Assembly: GCA_022818135.1 (NCBI GenBank)
Contig: JAFMSR010000005.1
Location: 33,282,434 to 33,346,433 of the forward strand
DNA length: 64,000 bases
Origin: Saxidomus purpurata
Lineage: Eukaryota; Mollusca; Bivalvia; Venerida; Veneridae
Direction: 5' to 3'
Below are positions 46,301 through 57,368 of this stretch, piece by piece. Below the pieces are notes generated by a model. That model was not told the origin of the DNA. It did not search any database and was given only the letters and a program-made list of their open reading frames with translations. Positions within the stretch are counted from its first letter, which is position 1; every line of letters begins with the position of its first letter. The translations under genes were made by a program, and so were the position numbers.

Positions 46301-49300
46301 AGGTCAAAGGTCAAGGTCACAGGGGCTCGGGATAGTAAAATCTTGTGGACGCTAAATCTCCAAAACCCCTGGTCAGAATTTCATGATACTTGACACAAGT
46401 GATAGTACAATGCCTAGTTGTGCATGGTCCAGGTTTCGGGTCTCTAGGTCAAAGGTCAAGTTAGGGGCTCGGGATGGTAAAATCTTGTGGACGCTAAATC
46501 TCCAAAACCCCTGGTCAGAATTTCATGATACTTCACACAAGTGATAAGTACAATGCCTAGTTGTACATGGTCCAGGTTTCGGGTCTCTAGGTCAAAGGTC
46601 AAGTTCACAGGGGCTTGAGATGGTAAAATCTTGTGGACGCTAAATCTTCAAAACGCCTGGTCAGAATTTCATGATATTTCACACAAGTGATAAGTACAAT
46701 GCTTAGTTGTGCATGGTCCATGTTTCGGGTCTCTAGGTCAAAGGTCAAGGTCACAGGGGCTTGGGATAGTAAAATCTTGTGGACGCTAAATGTCCAAAAC
46801 CCTGGTCAGAATTTCATGATACTTCACACAAGTGATAGTACAATGCCTAGATGTGCATGGTCCAGGTTTCGGGTCTCTAGGTCAAAGGTCAAGGTCACAG
46901 GGACTCGAGATGGTAAAATCTTGTGGACGCTAAATCTTCAAAACCCCTGGTCAGAATTTAATGATACTTCATAGAAGTGATAAGTACAATAACTAGTTGT
47001 GCATGGTCCATGTTTTGGGTCACTAGATCACAGGTCACAGGGGCTTGAGATAGTAAAATCTTGTGTGCTTTTAATCTCCAAACCCGCTGGTCAAAATTTA
47101 ATTATATTTCACAGGTCCAATAATTAAAGCATCAAATACTACATAAATTTTAAATACTGTGTCAGTGGGATATTCGGGGGGTATTCATCACCTTCAGTGA
47201 TAGTTCTAGTTTAAGATTTAGAATAGAATGTGAAGCACACGTTCATAAAATTAATAAATTTAGTATAGTTCGATATATTTATATAAGTACTCACTGTTGA
47301 ATAGTAATTTTGTGAGGTTACTCCAGCTACCAAGACCAGCTCTTAGTTAACTATGATTTATTGTTACTTTAATGCTAGGCACAAGATAGACAGGCCTTCA
47401 GTAAGCATTCTTTTGGGAAGCTGGTCTGACTGCATTTGTGTCCAAAGAGACCAGAATGGGGCTCAAGCCTTTTACCTACGCAGATGCCCAAACTGATTGG
47501 CCAAGAGAAATTATACCCGGTATATGAATTGATTCTGTAAAAAAAAAAGAAGAGAATTAGGACCTCCCGTGCCATTAAAAAGTGTCGCCAAATGCACACT
47601 TAATTCAGCAATGTGGCGTAAGAAATTTAACCACACTAACTTGATTTCAGTTATTTGCGCTTTAATGACTGTTGCGGCCACAAAGTGGTGGGTCTATACT
47701 CAAACAAAAATATGAAAGATTTGGGTTAATATTTAATATGTTCTTGTTTTTCAGCAATCAAAATATTTCCAAGTCCGAGGCAAAGTGCTTAGAATTGGCT
47801 GGTCATCACTTGGTCATGTGATCTGGCAGTTAAAATTCTTCTATATATTCTATTATTTGTTTGGTAAGTACCTGGCCATCTATGTATCAAATACGCTTAA
47901 TGTAGTTGGGTTAAACTTTAAGTATGTGGTACAGTTTAAAGTCATTAACATAAAGGAAGTGGATACAATGTATGTGTCACTTGCTCTAATGTTTGGAATA
48001 TTACAACAGACTTGATTGTTGATATGAGAGGTTAAAACTTTTTTAATTGGTATGTGTAGTGCCGAACTGCATGAAGGGCAGAGTCTAGAGTATGATCCAG
48101 TGCTAAGCAGCTGATGAGAAAAGATACAATTTCCTTAGAAAATTATTGAAATATAAGTGAATGTATGTGTATACTGTAAAAACCAATTAATTTTTAGCCA
48201 ATTAGAGTTGTGTTTTGCCTATGTTGGAATGATGCGCGGATATTTAAATTAACGTTTACAGAAAAAAGTGAAAAAAATATGAAGTATGGGTAAATTATTC
48301 ACATAGTCTTTAAGTTCACGGAAAACTGGCCTCTGCAAATATAGCAAAATAAATGGCTCACGGAAAATAAGTTGGGTTACAGTAAAAATGTTAAAGAACA
48401 CTAGCTGATATCTTCTACATTTTGTGTACTTTTCATAAAGATTCCACACCTGAATGATTCTACAGTGTATATGAAAACATTGAGTTCTGTTTAAAATTAT
48501 CAAGAAAGGCTGTGTTCATTACAACAGTTAGATTTGGAGGCGCAGTGGTGTAGGGGTAGAGTGTCAAACTCCTAACCCAGAGGTTGTAGGTTCAAATCCC
48601 ATCAGCGGAATTTGACTGTGACCTTCACAATATCTTCTTTCCATGAACTCCAGGAAGCAGTCATTTAGAGTAGAAAATAAAGGTTGCAAGAAGTTGTTCT
48701 ACAATTCCATTTAAAATAAATAGATTTAAACTAACTTCAAGTGACACAAAGAAGGCCTAATAATCACTTACATGTATATCAGTAGAATGAACTAGAGGCT
48801 GAATGGTATATTTTATGATTTGTATGAAGCTGATGTGCATTATAGATGTGTAAAAACTCTTATTTTCTAAGAGTATGAGTATTTATCCTTTTTTTCATTC
48901 CAGGGAATATTCCAAGAGATGCAATAGCTGACACACTTTCTTTGAAATTTGGGTAAGATATATATTTTACAATTACATCTTTGTTACTTTGTAAGCAGTC
49001 ACCTGTATCAAAGTAGACCTATGCTGAAGACAACCAGTACATGTACAACTGATTTATACATACCTTGAAAAGGCATTGTAGGATATTTTCCTAAGTAAAT
49101 AGCAGTGATGTAAAGATTTTTTAGATATATTGTGTTTGTGTAATTCAGACAGCGAATGGGCATGAGTTTTGATTTACATTTCTACAGGTCAGATACACGA
49201 CTGGACAGTTTGTATGGTCTGTTGTTAGACTTTGCCCTATTGTGGCAGACGTTACTGGTTGGCTTGTTTATCCAGTTCTCCTGGAGTTACGGGGCTTTAC

Positions 49301-52300
49301 TCTACAAAGTCTACAATACACAGGTTAGCAAGATTTATCATATATGATGAGGAACCAACAGTCACAAACTGTCAGTGTACATGTTTCACTTCTTAGAGTC
49401 TACAATAAACCCTCAGTGTACATATTTCACTTCTTAGAGTCTACAGTAAACCCTCAGTGTACATGTTTCACTTCTTAGAGTCTACAGTAAACCCTCAGTG
49501 TACATGTTTCACTTCTTAGAGTCTACAATAAACCCTCAGTGTACATATTTCACTTCTTAGAGTCTACAGTAAACCCTCAGTGTACATGTTTCACTTCTTA
49601 GAGTCTACAATAAACCCTCAGTGTACATGTTTCACTTCTTAGAGTCTACAGTAAACCCTCAGTGTACATATTTCACTTCTTAGAGTCTACAGTAAACCCT
49701 CAGTGTACATGTTTCACTTCTTAGAGTCTACAATAAACCCTCAGTGTACATGTTTCACTTCTTAGAGTCTACAATAAACCCTCAGTGTACATGTTTCACT
49801 TCTTAGAGTCTACAATAAACCCTCAGTGTACATGTTTCACTTCTTGGAGTCTACAATAAACCCTCAGTATACATGTTTCACTTCTTAGAGTCTACAATAA
49901 CCCTCAGTGTGCATGTTTCACTTCTTGGAGTCTACAATAACCCTCAGTGTACATGTTTCACTTCTTAGAGTTTACAATAAAACCTCAGTATACATGTTTC
50001 ACTTCTTAGAATTTACATTAAACCTACAGTGTACATGTTTCACTTCTTAGAGTTTACAATAAACCCTCAGTGTACATGTTTCACTTCTTAGAGTCTACAA
50101 TAAACCCTCAGTGTACATGTTTCACTTCTTAGAGTTTACAATAAAACCTCAGTATACATGTTTCACTTCTTAGAGTCTACAATAAACCCTCAGTATACAT
50201 GTTTCACTTCTTGGAGTCTACAATAAACCCTCAGTATACATGTTTCACTTCTTAGAGTTTACAATAAAACCTCAGTATACATGTTTCACTTCTTAGAGTC
50301 TACAATAAACCCTCAGTATACATGTTTCACTTCTTGGAGTCTACAATAACCCTCAGTATACATGTTTCACTTCTTAGAGTTTACAATAAAACCTCAGTAT
50401 ACATGTTTCACTTCTTAGAGTCTACAATAAACCCTCAGTATACATGTTTCACTTCTTGGAGTCTACAATAAACCCTCAGTATACATGTTTCACTTCTTAG
50501 AGTCTACAATAAACCCTCAGTGTGCATGTTTCACTTCTTGGAGTCTACAATAACCCTCAGTGTACATGTTTCACTTCCTAGAGTTTACAATAAAACCTCA
50601 GTATACATGTTTCACTTCTTAGAATTTACATTAAACCTACAGTGTACATGATTCACTTCTTAGAGTCTACACTATCCCATCGTCAGAACCTGGATATAAA
50701 TTATGTCATCACTAAAATTATCTATAGTGAGAAAATTAACTGTCAGTTTTGCTTTTGTGAAGAAAATGAATTAACTAATTGAAGTCGGGAATATGTGTTT
50801 ACTTTTGAATTGGCAGCTATCTCTTAATCTGATCTGTTTTACAGGAAAAACTGAAGCATGAAATTGTACGAATATCTTTTTATATGTTCTGTTTCAGTAT
50901 TATGAATTTCCCATTAGTACAATGTTTGAGAACTTCAAGAATAAATGTCTAGTGGACGCCCTATCTTGTACAAAACTTCCACTTCTTCAGGTAAGATTTG
51001 GTGTTAGTATTTGATTATAGATTTGTGTACAATTTAGCCCATACCCTGCTGGGCTGGGATAAGTCTGCCAGTTTAGTTTGTAAAAGTCATTATCTAGTCT
51101 GACCAGTGCAGACCATGATCGCAATGTGCCAATGTAGACTATTATCACAATGTGCCAGTGTAGACCATTATCCGTCTGCATATAGTCTTCACCATTGGAC
51201 ATTTAAATCCAGGTAATATAATTACATTATGCACACTTCAGAGCAATAAATGGCAATTTCCAAATTGAAAGATGCAGAGATTTCTTAGGGTAAGGTTTAA
51301 AGACATTGTTTAATACAAATAAGTCACAGTCCTGAAAAACTTAATGTATTTTAGAATATTATTTATAAAAAGTCTTCCTGATAATGTTGATAATGGTAAA
51401 TGATCATTACCACTGGCCACTAAAAAACTTGTAAAAAATATTTTTGAGTGGACATTTTAATTTTTGTTGGCAGGCTCTTGGTTTCATGGATTTGAATTTA
51501 CTGTCAAAGCATTCCAACACCAGAAGGAAGGAACTGTTTAGTCTGAGTCAGCCAGGTAAGATGGGTAATTGATACATGTACGTTTGTAATGTGTGTACTC
51601 ATTCTTCAGAGAGAGAGAAAGGTTCAGTTACTCTGTGTATCAAAAGCCGTATAGTTAAAATGAATTCTGGTGTTATTTCTTTACATTATTACTTGTGTTA
51701 CTATATTTCTGTATGTAATTGTATTGTATTGTGTTAAAACATTGATATATTTCAGATTCATTGTGTTGTTTACAGTGCAGAATCTGAATTGATCATTGGT
51801 TATCCATTGGAGACAACCTAAGTTACAATCTAGCATGGGTTTTGTTTAGCAATGTTGAATGTTCCACTTTGTGTCTTTTTTTAACATAGAGTTTAAGCGT
51901 TGAAAATTGGTATTTGCTCATGGGGTTTCAAATATTTATATTGTTACTTTGACAGGTGGACATCCACATAATTGGAATAAAATTTTGGCAGTTTGCCTAA
52001 CAGTCATTCAAGAATTGAATGATACAGTACAAGAAGTCAACTGGAAAATACTGGCAAATGCTCCTGTCAGACAACCAAATACCGAGAAATCAGGTGAGTC
52101 TGTCTACAGTGTATCACATATAGTTTGGATTAGGTGGCCTGTTATAATATTATGGACTGAACTTGTGAGATTTGCTAGGAAATTTATTCACAGCCAAAGA
52201 CTGCACTGCAATACGATTGTCTATCATGGGCTAACCAGAAAACTTATATTGCGAAGTAGAAATAGATTGGGATAGTTTTGTGGTAGGCTTTTGATATCTG

Positions 52301-55300
52301 AAAGGTAAGATACTGTCCAGATCTTGAAAGTGTTTTACAAAAAGATTATTAAGATATTGCTAATTAAAAGTGCCAAAACAGGAAAAAACTCTTCAAATTG
52401 TTGAACGTTTTGAGTCTTGAAGGACATTTGGCTGCCATGAAAAACTACTTATAATATTATTTTATTAATAACAATTCAGTTCACCACTGTCATATTTTGT
52501 AATCCTTTACATCTTTTATACTCATTGTTAAGGTCGCTGACTTGAAATCACTAAGCCTCTCACCAATCTATGGTCGTGGGTTTAAACCAAGTTATTGAAC
52601 GGGCTCTTTATGTGAGAAAGTTGGCGGTGTCTTCCAGTTGATAGAAGTTTACTACTGGTCCTTCACAAGAAATGATAGTTATGTAAACTTCCAGCCTGTA
52701 AACAACTGAAATATTGTTTAAACCCTATGAAACAATACTGACTGAATCCTGTTATACAAACAAATTCTGTGTGAATGTCTTAGTGAGATGTATTTTCCTT
52801 CAGATGCTTTAAGTATATACATGTTATTTTAGCAGAAAAAGCATAACAAATACAGTATATTGTAATGACGTACTGCTGTTATATTGTAGTGAGCAATGGA
52901 ACAAGTGATGGTCTCAAACAGAGAGACTCATCCTCTGACACCTCACCTAAACCTAAAACTGCTGCAGTGAAAGATAAGGTGATACTTTGAATATTTTCTA
53001 GCTGTGTCCCTGCATATATATGACTGAAATACTTTTGAAACAAGAAAAAGCTAATAGGGGCAAGAATGAGAGACATCTCTCTGTTAAGATTCAACTTTCA
53101 TAATACAACAACTGATGTACAGAACATTTAGGATAATATGACAGTAACATAATAGATATTTGCATACACAAAAGTTTGCAGCTTTTGCATAAAAAGGTAG
53201 ATCATACTGGACCCGGCTGTTTGAAACTTTAACCAGCTGTTAAGCCAACTGTCAATTAATTTTTGATCGGGAAAAAAAGATACATTGTGGCCACAAAACG
53301 TGAAATATTCTGATTTTGCTTTGAAGAGTTTTTAGTACTTGTTCTCTTGAATACACAAATATGTTTTTAATTTATTCAATCTTTCAAAATGTACAAATTT
53401 AACTTAAATACAGCCGTCTGGTAGCTTAATGGTTGATTAAAGTTTTGAAAAACTGAGTATTCGCTTGTGTCACTGTCACATTGTCCTAACTTAACTATAT
53501 TCTGTTTGTTTACTACTGTGTAGATAGTGAATGGTTTGAAGAAGAGGTCCTTGCTTACATTCTTTACTGGTGAGGTACCTGACAGCACACATAAGAACCT
53601 GTTTGCTTCAGCATTTATACAGATATGGGCAGTTGAAGGTATGTTACCAGTTTGTATTTTATTGGTAGTGGTAAGAGGTTTGAGATGGTATTTAAACCTG
53701 ACCATTCTAAATGTTTTAAATGGGCTTGCCCATCCTTCAATTTGGATTGTATTATTAATTGTTGATAAAGTGTTCACTGGAAATTCACTAACTGAATAGT
53801 TAACAGTGAAGATCATGATCAAACTGCATGAATTGACAGATTGGCTTTCTGCCAAAAAGATGAGAGCCATAAAAAAAAACTTGCTTTTAAAAAAGTAAAT
53901 TAAGATTTGAAACTTTTCAGAAATCTGCAAGTTATTCATTTTTTTTTGAATGTGTTAATGTTGAATGTAATTTACAACAAAATTAAGACAAATTTGTTCC
54001 ATAGATAATTGATTTGATTTCGCGCTAAATACCTGCCTTTGCTTTTCTACCAGTCGGATCATGTTTGTTGTTAACACATGTTGTATTAGTTTACGTTACA
54101 TCTGTATTAATGTTTGTTGAAACCATGGCTAAATCTATGACTAATTTGCAGAATATAATTCTGCTAGCAATCTCTTGTTTTGTCCTTGAATTATTGACCA
54201 TTTTCACAATATTTTTTAGATAATTAAAACTATTTTCAGAAATATTTCAAAAGTATTGTGTCTCTTTTTAGCCTGCCTTCATTTGTGGCGTCTTTTCACG
54301 AGACTGTTTGGATTGTTGTTAATGTCATTGTTGGATATAATCACCAGTGCTCACTTACAAGAGGTATAGATATGCTCACTAACTCAATAGTCTAACATGT
54401 GAAGAAAAACCCCTCATGATAAAAGCTAAAGCGGTTTTGATTGACAGATTGGTCTTTATTCACTGGTGTCACATAATATTTGAGGTGCATGGAACCCCCC
54501 GGTCTTTAAAAAGCCTTATTTTAAAAAAGTATTAAGATTTGATTTTCGGCTGCGTTACTCATTTTTTTTGAATAGCGTGTATTATACCCTCCAGGTCTTT
54601 ATTACATGACAAAATTTGAAGACAATATTTGTATCCATGGAGAAATACTTTATTCATGGTGTCGACATGATATTTGAAAAGCATATGGTATTCTCCCTCT
54701 AGGCTCTTTATTCACTGGTGTCGACATAATATTTGAAAACGTATGGTATTCTCCCTCCAGGTCTTTATTCACTGGTGTCGACATAAGTTGATACATATGA
54801 TATTCTCCTCCTTGGTCTGTATCCACTGTAGCTAAAATATTTGAATAGGGACGTGTTAAATTCTCCTCAGGTCTTTATTCTCTGGTGTCGATTCATTAAA
54901 AATTTGAAAAGCGTATGAGTATTCTCCCTCCAGGTCTTTATTCACTGGTGTTGACATAAGATTTGAATAGCGTATGGTATTCACCATTTTCAGAATCTTT
55001 ATTCACTGGTGTCGACATATTTGAAAAGCATATGGTATTCTCCCTCTAGGTCTTTATTCACTGGTGTGGACATAATATTTGAAAACGTATGGTATTCTCC
55101 CTCCAGGTCTTTATTCACTGGTGTCGACATAATATTTGAATAGCATATGATATTCTCCCTCCAGGTCTTTATTCACTGGTGTCGACATAATATTTGAATA
55201 GGGCACGGTATTCTCCCTCCAGGTCTTTATTCCTGGTGTCGACATAATATTTAATAGCGCATGGTATTCTCCTCCAGGCTTTATTCCTGGAGTCACATAT

Positions 55301-57368
55301 TTGAAAGCGTATGGTATTCTCCCTCCAGGTCTTTATTCACTGGTGTCGACATAATATTTGAGACCAATGGTTTCTCCCTCCAGGGAATCGCTAAATTTGA
55401 ATGGCATTTGGTATTCTCCCTCCAGGTCTTTATTCACTGGTGTCGACATAATATTTGAGTAGCGCATGGTATTCTCCCTCCAGGTCTTTATTCACTGGTG
55501 TCGACATGATATTTGAATAGCATATGGTATTCTCCCTCCAGGTCTTTATTCAGAAGATAGTCCTTAGTCAGAGATGGTCTTTAACACAGGTTTGACTGTA
55601 TTGATTAGGACCTGTTCACAGAATATTTGTTAGTAGAGAATGTGGAAGCAGCTTGTTATAAGATGCTTAGGTTTTTTTTGTCTTTGGGGGGACCCACTTT
55701 ATTTTATGTTTTCTCAGTGAAATAAAAGTGATTATCCACTGTTTTGAAACAGTGGCTAACCGTCTTTATTTTTCACTGTTTTTGCAATCTTTAACCTGAA
55801 TTTGCGTCAAAAAGTATACTGAGCATAATTAATGCTGGAAACCATGCGAAGATGACGTTGTTACAATGTCATTTCCGCTATGTTTTCTGATGACGTTCCT
55901 GCAATTGTCAGTATTTTATAGAAACAAACTCAATAAAAATAGAGTTTTAATCATAAAATAAACAGAAAAATATTTGGTATCGGTGTAATTTCAAGTTAAT
56001 TTCACTCATGAACACCAAGAATTGTTATTTTTACTTGTGGCTGTGCCACTCGTGAAAATATCACTTGTGGTGCCCCGGTGAAATTATAACGTGGTCATGC
56101 ACTGAAACCAACAATTATCCTCTATTTTATAGGGAAAAGTGTACTATTTTCCCAGAGGTTGCAGGTTTAAATCCTGTCATAACAATTTGACTGCTACTTC
56201 CACAGTAACTCAATTTTGCACTGGTATTGAACAGAACTCCTTGAAGGATATACTGAGAGTATTTGACCGCACTAAATTCATAGAAAAAGGCTTTTCCGTC
56301 TTGCTAGTTGGACAGTACCAATAATTGTTCCAAGGGGTACTCACTGAGAATTTACTGAGACTAAATAACCAGCTATGGAGATCATGATCAGGGTGCCAAG
56401 ATTATGTGGGCTGATCATAATCTTCAGTTCTACACTGGTCTCAATTAGCCCAGAATTTTAGAAAATAGAGGCTACTTTTTGCTAAGACCTACACTTTTTC
56501 TGCTTTTTGATTTCAGAATATTGACAAGCATTTCAAGTTAACAGGTGGGGTAAGCAGACGTGTACCAAAAGACACCAGCAATAACGATGTGCCACTGAAA
56601 TACTTACTGCAGTCGTCATTAAAGGGGTCAATCTATAGTATTGTAAATACGTTCGGAAAACATCTTCTGTAAGTTGACATGACTGACTTTCATGTGTAAG
56701 TACAGCAAATAAGGGTGGAGGTATATGAAGATACTCAAACTTTACAAGCTGGTATAAGTGGACCTTGATTTCAGCTCTGTATTGGTCTGCAACACTTCTT
56801 ATTTTGATTATCCTGTAGAAAGGTTTGTTTTAAGTGGATTGTTAATGGGGGAACCCTAAAGAGGCTTGCCATTTGTTTTTAAATTTTTAACAAGGAATTT
56901 TGCTATGATTCCTATGTATGCTCTCCAAAGAGAGCACACAGTTGCAGCTTTGTCTGACCATCTGTCCATCACATTTGTCCGAAGCATAACTCTGGAACTG
57001 TTGAAGGCATTTTGTTGAAACTTCACACAGTGACTGGAAGAGCACTCAGTACAAGAAGTGTAACTCTGCCTTGCCTATAATTTCAAGTAGGTCCCTTTAT
57101 TTTTCTTGCCTAAAGGACAAGTGCTGAAGTGAATTTATTCAGTGATGGAGGGTATAGAGAGGAAGTGCTATTTCTAAGAACCATAACTCTAGTTTACATT
57201 TCCCTGTAAAATTGAAAAAAATATGCTGGTCTCAGTGATACACATTTACTTAGGGGATCATCCATTGTTTCCAATAATATCTTTGTTGTTTTTTCCTGAT
57301 TCAGAGATGTTGGTCTGCCGGGTGAAACGGACAAGAAACTTCATCATTTCTTAGACTACAGAGAGTGA
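43237..57368 (+). CDS. NDC1: NDC1 transmembrane nucleoporin, 15 visible coding exons
   Basis: Joined exons 43237-43357, 44143-44244, 45363-45534, 45892-46015, 47755-47863, 48904-48952, 49188-49323, 50898-50990, 51474-51555, 51956-52093, 52890-52978, 53524-53638, 54272-54363, 56517-56668 and 57305-57368 give 545 codons plus stop, with every phase consistent and all introns GT-AG. NDC1 is a pore-membrane protein that anchors the nuclear pore complex and takes part in its assembly. Six hydrophobic segments fall in the N-terminal half. Family marks include FHPLQW, CINEYHLF, LFSLSQPGGHPHNW and the C-terminal FGKHLL…HHFLDYRE. The first coding exon (about 20 residues in human) was not located. The central linker is much shorter than in human NDC1 (674 residues). 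Introns are rich in mobile elements and minisatellites. No AATAAA is seen within 300 bp after the stop. Confidence 0.95.
43425..43560 (+). mobile_element. Diverged SINE (family of 25337) in NDC1 intron
   Basis: 'ctgtggtcaaatgtttatga', 'cttgtaatcactaaac' and a decayed B box 'gggctcaaaccc' follow the family order. It directly follows an (AT)n tract. Confidence 0.6.
43610..43805. repeat. 102-bp tandem duplication in NDC1 intron
   Basis: Two adjacent, almost identical copies (from 43610 and from 43712) contain 'gctatatctgatagtgtcat' and 'tattgcattcaactgtaata'. The near identity implies a recent event. Confidence 0.95.
43930..44093 (+). repeat. Hairpin MITE copy in NDC1 intron
   Basis: 'gtatggtttccagcattc', 'gggttaaagattgcaaaaac' and 'cagtgaaaataaaagtgg' fold back on 'atcacttttatttcactg'. 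The reverse-oriented copy is at 55711-55850. It ends about 50 bp before an NDC1 exon. Confidence 0.8.
44143..44244 (+). CDS. NDC1: NDC1 exon (second transmembrane segment)
   Basis: Reads DFVSSIFSFSYVSSVLVVML then VNAGFYIYSKNTFT; phase 1 in and out. Confidence 0.93.
44977..45066. repeat. 30-bp x 3 tandem repeat
   Basis: Three nearly exact copies of 'ataaatgccagtggccaatg' plus aaatcacagg in an NDC1 intron. Confidence 0.95.
45363..45534 (+). CDS. NDC1: NDC1 exon (third transmembrane segment)
   Basis: Reads VIPSLSVTRFSQLSQLCKSS then a cysteine- and glycine-rich hydrophobic helix and CVLGDRYAGLSKKCAED; phase 1 in, phase 2 out. Confidence 0.93.
45892..46015 (+). CDS. NDC1: NDC1 exon (fourth transmembrane segment)
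   Basis: Reads SDLYCINEYHLFIVLYGGYT then GLAYIVYHYVKQKNVLHFPT; CINEYHLF matches CLNEYHLF in human NDC1. Phase 2 in, phase 0 out. Confidence 0.95.
46105..47215 (+). mobile_element. Array of ~147-bp units in NDC1 intron
   Basis: Starts 'tatacctcccgaacacaaag' with a CTGTCTGTC tract, then about six units with 'aatcttgtggacgctaaatc', 'ctggtcagaatttcatgata' and 'tcgggtctctaggtcaaagg'. It ends 'ttcatcaccttcagtgatag'. A second member with the same start and end is at 61493-62070, so it is a mobile element with a satellite core. Confidence 0.85.
47755..47863 (+). CDS. NDC1: NDC1 exon
   Basis: Reads QSKYFQVRGKVLRIGWSSLG then HVIWQLKFFYIFYYLF, fifth hydrophobic segment; phase 0 in, phase 1 out. Confidence 0.93.
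48533..48730 (+). mobile_element. tRNA-derived SINE in NDC1 intron
   Basis: A box 'agtggtgtaggggtagagtg' and B box 'ggttcaaatccc' (about 48590). The head is shared with 16231. The anticodon arm folds around 'ctcctaaccc', but a long non-tRNA body follows. Confidence 0.8.
48904..48952 (+). CDS. NDC1: NDC1 exon (49 bp)
   Basis: Reads GNIPRDAIADTLSLKFG; phase 1 in, phase 2 out. Very short, recognised by in-frame joining. Confidence 0.9.
49188..49323 (+). CDS. NDC1: NDC1 exon (sixth transmembrane segment)
   Basis: Reads SDTRLDSLYGLLLDFALLWQ then TLLVGLFIQFSWSYGALLYK; phase 2 in, phase 0 out. A minisatellite starts about 30 bp after its donor. Confidence 0.95.
49355..50670. repeat. 41-bp minisatellite, ~32 copies, in NDC1 intron
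   Basis: Units of 40-41 bp: 'agtctacaataaaccctcag' plus tgtacatgtttcacttcttag. Variants (tacagt/tacaat, gtgtac/gtatac, cttaga/cttgga) occur in runs, showing higher-order duplication. It lies between NDC1 exons 49188-49323 and 50898-50990. Confidence 0.97.
50898..50990 (+). CDS. NDC1: NDC1 exon
   Basis: Reads YYEFPISTMFENFKNKCLVD then ALSCTKLPLLQ; phase 0 in and out. Confidence 0.92.
51474..51555 (+). CDS. NDC1: NDC1 exon
   Basis: Reads ALGFMDLNLLSKHSNTRRKE then LFSLSQP, the most conserved cytosolic motif of NDC1; phase 0 in, phase 1 out. Confidence 0.96.
51956..52093 (+). CDS. NDC1: NDC1 exon
   Basis: Reads GGHPHNWNKILAVCLTVIQE then LNDTVQEVNWKILANAPVRQ; continues SQPGGHPHNW across the junction. 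Phase 1 in and out. Confidence 0.96.
52520..52745 (+). mobile_element. SINE (family of 25337), 5'-truncated, in NDC1 intron
   Basis: 'aaggtcgctgacttgaaatc', a decayed B box 'gggtttaaacc', 'agttggcggtgtcttcca' and 'gaaatattgtttaaac' follow the family order. Confidence 0.7.
52890..52978 (+). CDS. NDC1: NDC1 exon (variable linker)
   Basis: Reads SNGTSDGLKQRDSSSDTSPK then PKTAAVKDK; polar, low-conservation linker. Phase 1 in, phase 0 out. Confidence 0.85.
53524..53638 (+). CDS. NDC1: NDC1 exon
   Basis: Reads IVNGLKKRSLLTFFTGEVPD then STHKNLFASAFIQIWAVE, matching KRVLIMYFFSKHPEAS…IWALEG of human NDC1. Phase 0 in, phase 1 out. The open frame that runs on past its donor is intron. Confidence 0.94.
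54272..54363 (+). CDS. NDC1: NDC1 exon
   Basis: Reads ACLHLWRLFTRLFGLLLMSL then LDIITSAHLQE; equivalent to the human stretch ending LNTLLTLQE. Phase 1 in, phase 0 out. Sequence identity is modest but length and phase fit. Confidence 0.85.
54580..55560. repeat. ~58-bp minisatellite, ~17 copies, in NDC1 intron
   Basis: Units share 'ggtattctccctccaggtct', 'ttattcactggtgtcgacat' and 'aatatttgaatagcgtat', with many small deletions. Outer copies from about 54440 are more diverged. Confidence 0.95.
55711..55850 (-). repeat. Hairpin MITE copy in NDC1 intron, reverse orientation
   Basis: Reverse complement of the 43930-44093 copy, with 'cactgttttgaaacagtg' as the hairpin tip. Confidence 0.8.
56140..56335 (+). 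mobile_element. SINE, 5'-truncated, in NDC1 intron
   Basis: Begins at the B-box region ('cagaggttgcaggtttaaat') and continues with a body like 48600-48720 ('tttgactgctacttccacag'). Confidence 0.65.
56517..56668 (+). CDS. NDC1: NDC1 exon
   Basis: Reads NIDKHFKLTGGVSRRVPKDT and ends LKGSIYSIVNTFGKHL; matches VDKYFKLP and TTFGEHL of human NDC1. Phase 0 in, phase 2 out. Confidence 0.95.
57305..57368 (+). CDS. NDC1: NDC1 last coding exon
   Basis: Reads DVGLPGETDKKLHHFLDYRE then TGA; human NDC1 ends QQFLEFKE. Phase 2 in. Confidence 0.95.

Noticed and set aside
49355..50670. CRISPR-like repeat array
   Set aside because: Units are contiguous without unique spacers and lie in an animal intron.
53527..53799. 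90-codon ORF as an independent small gene
   Set aside because: It is the NDC1 exon 53524-53638 read through its donor into the intron.
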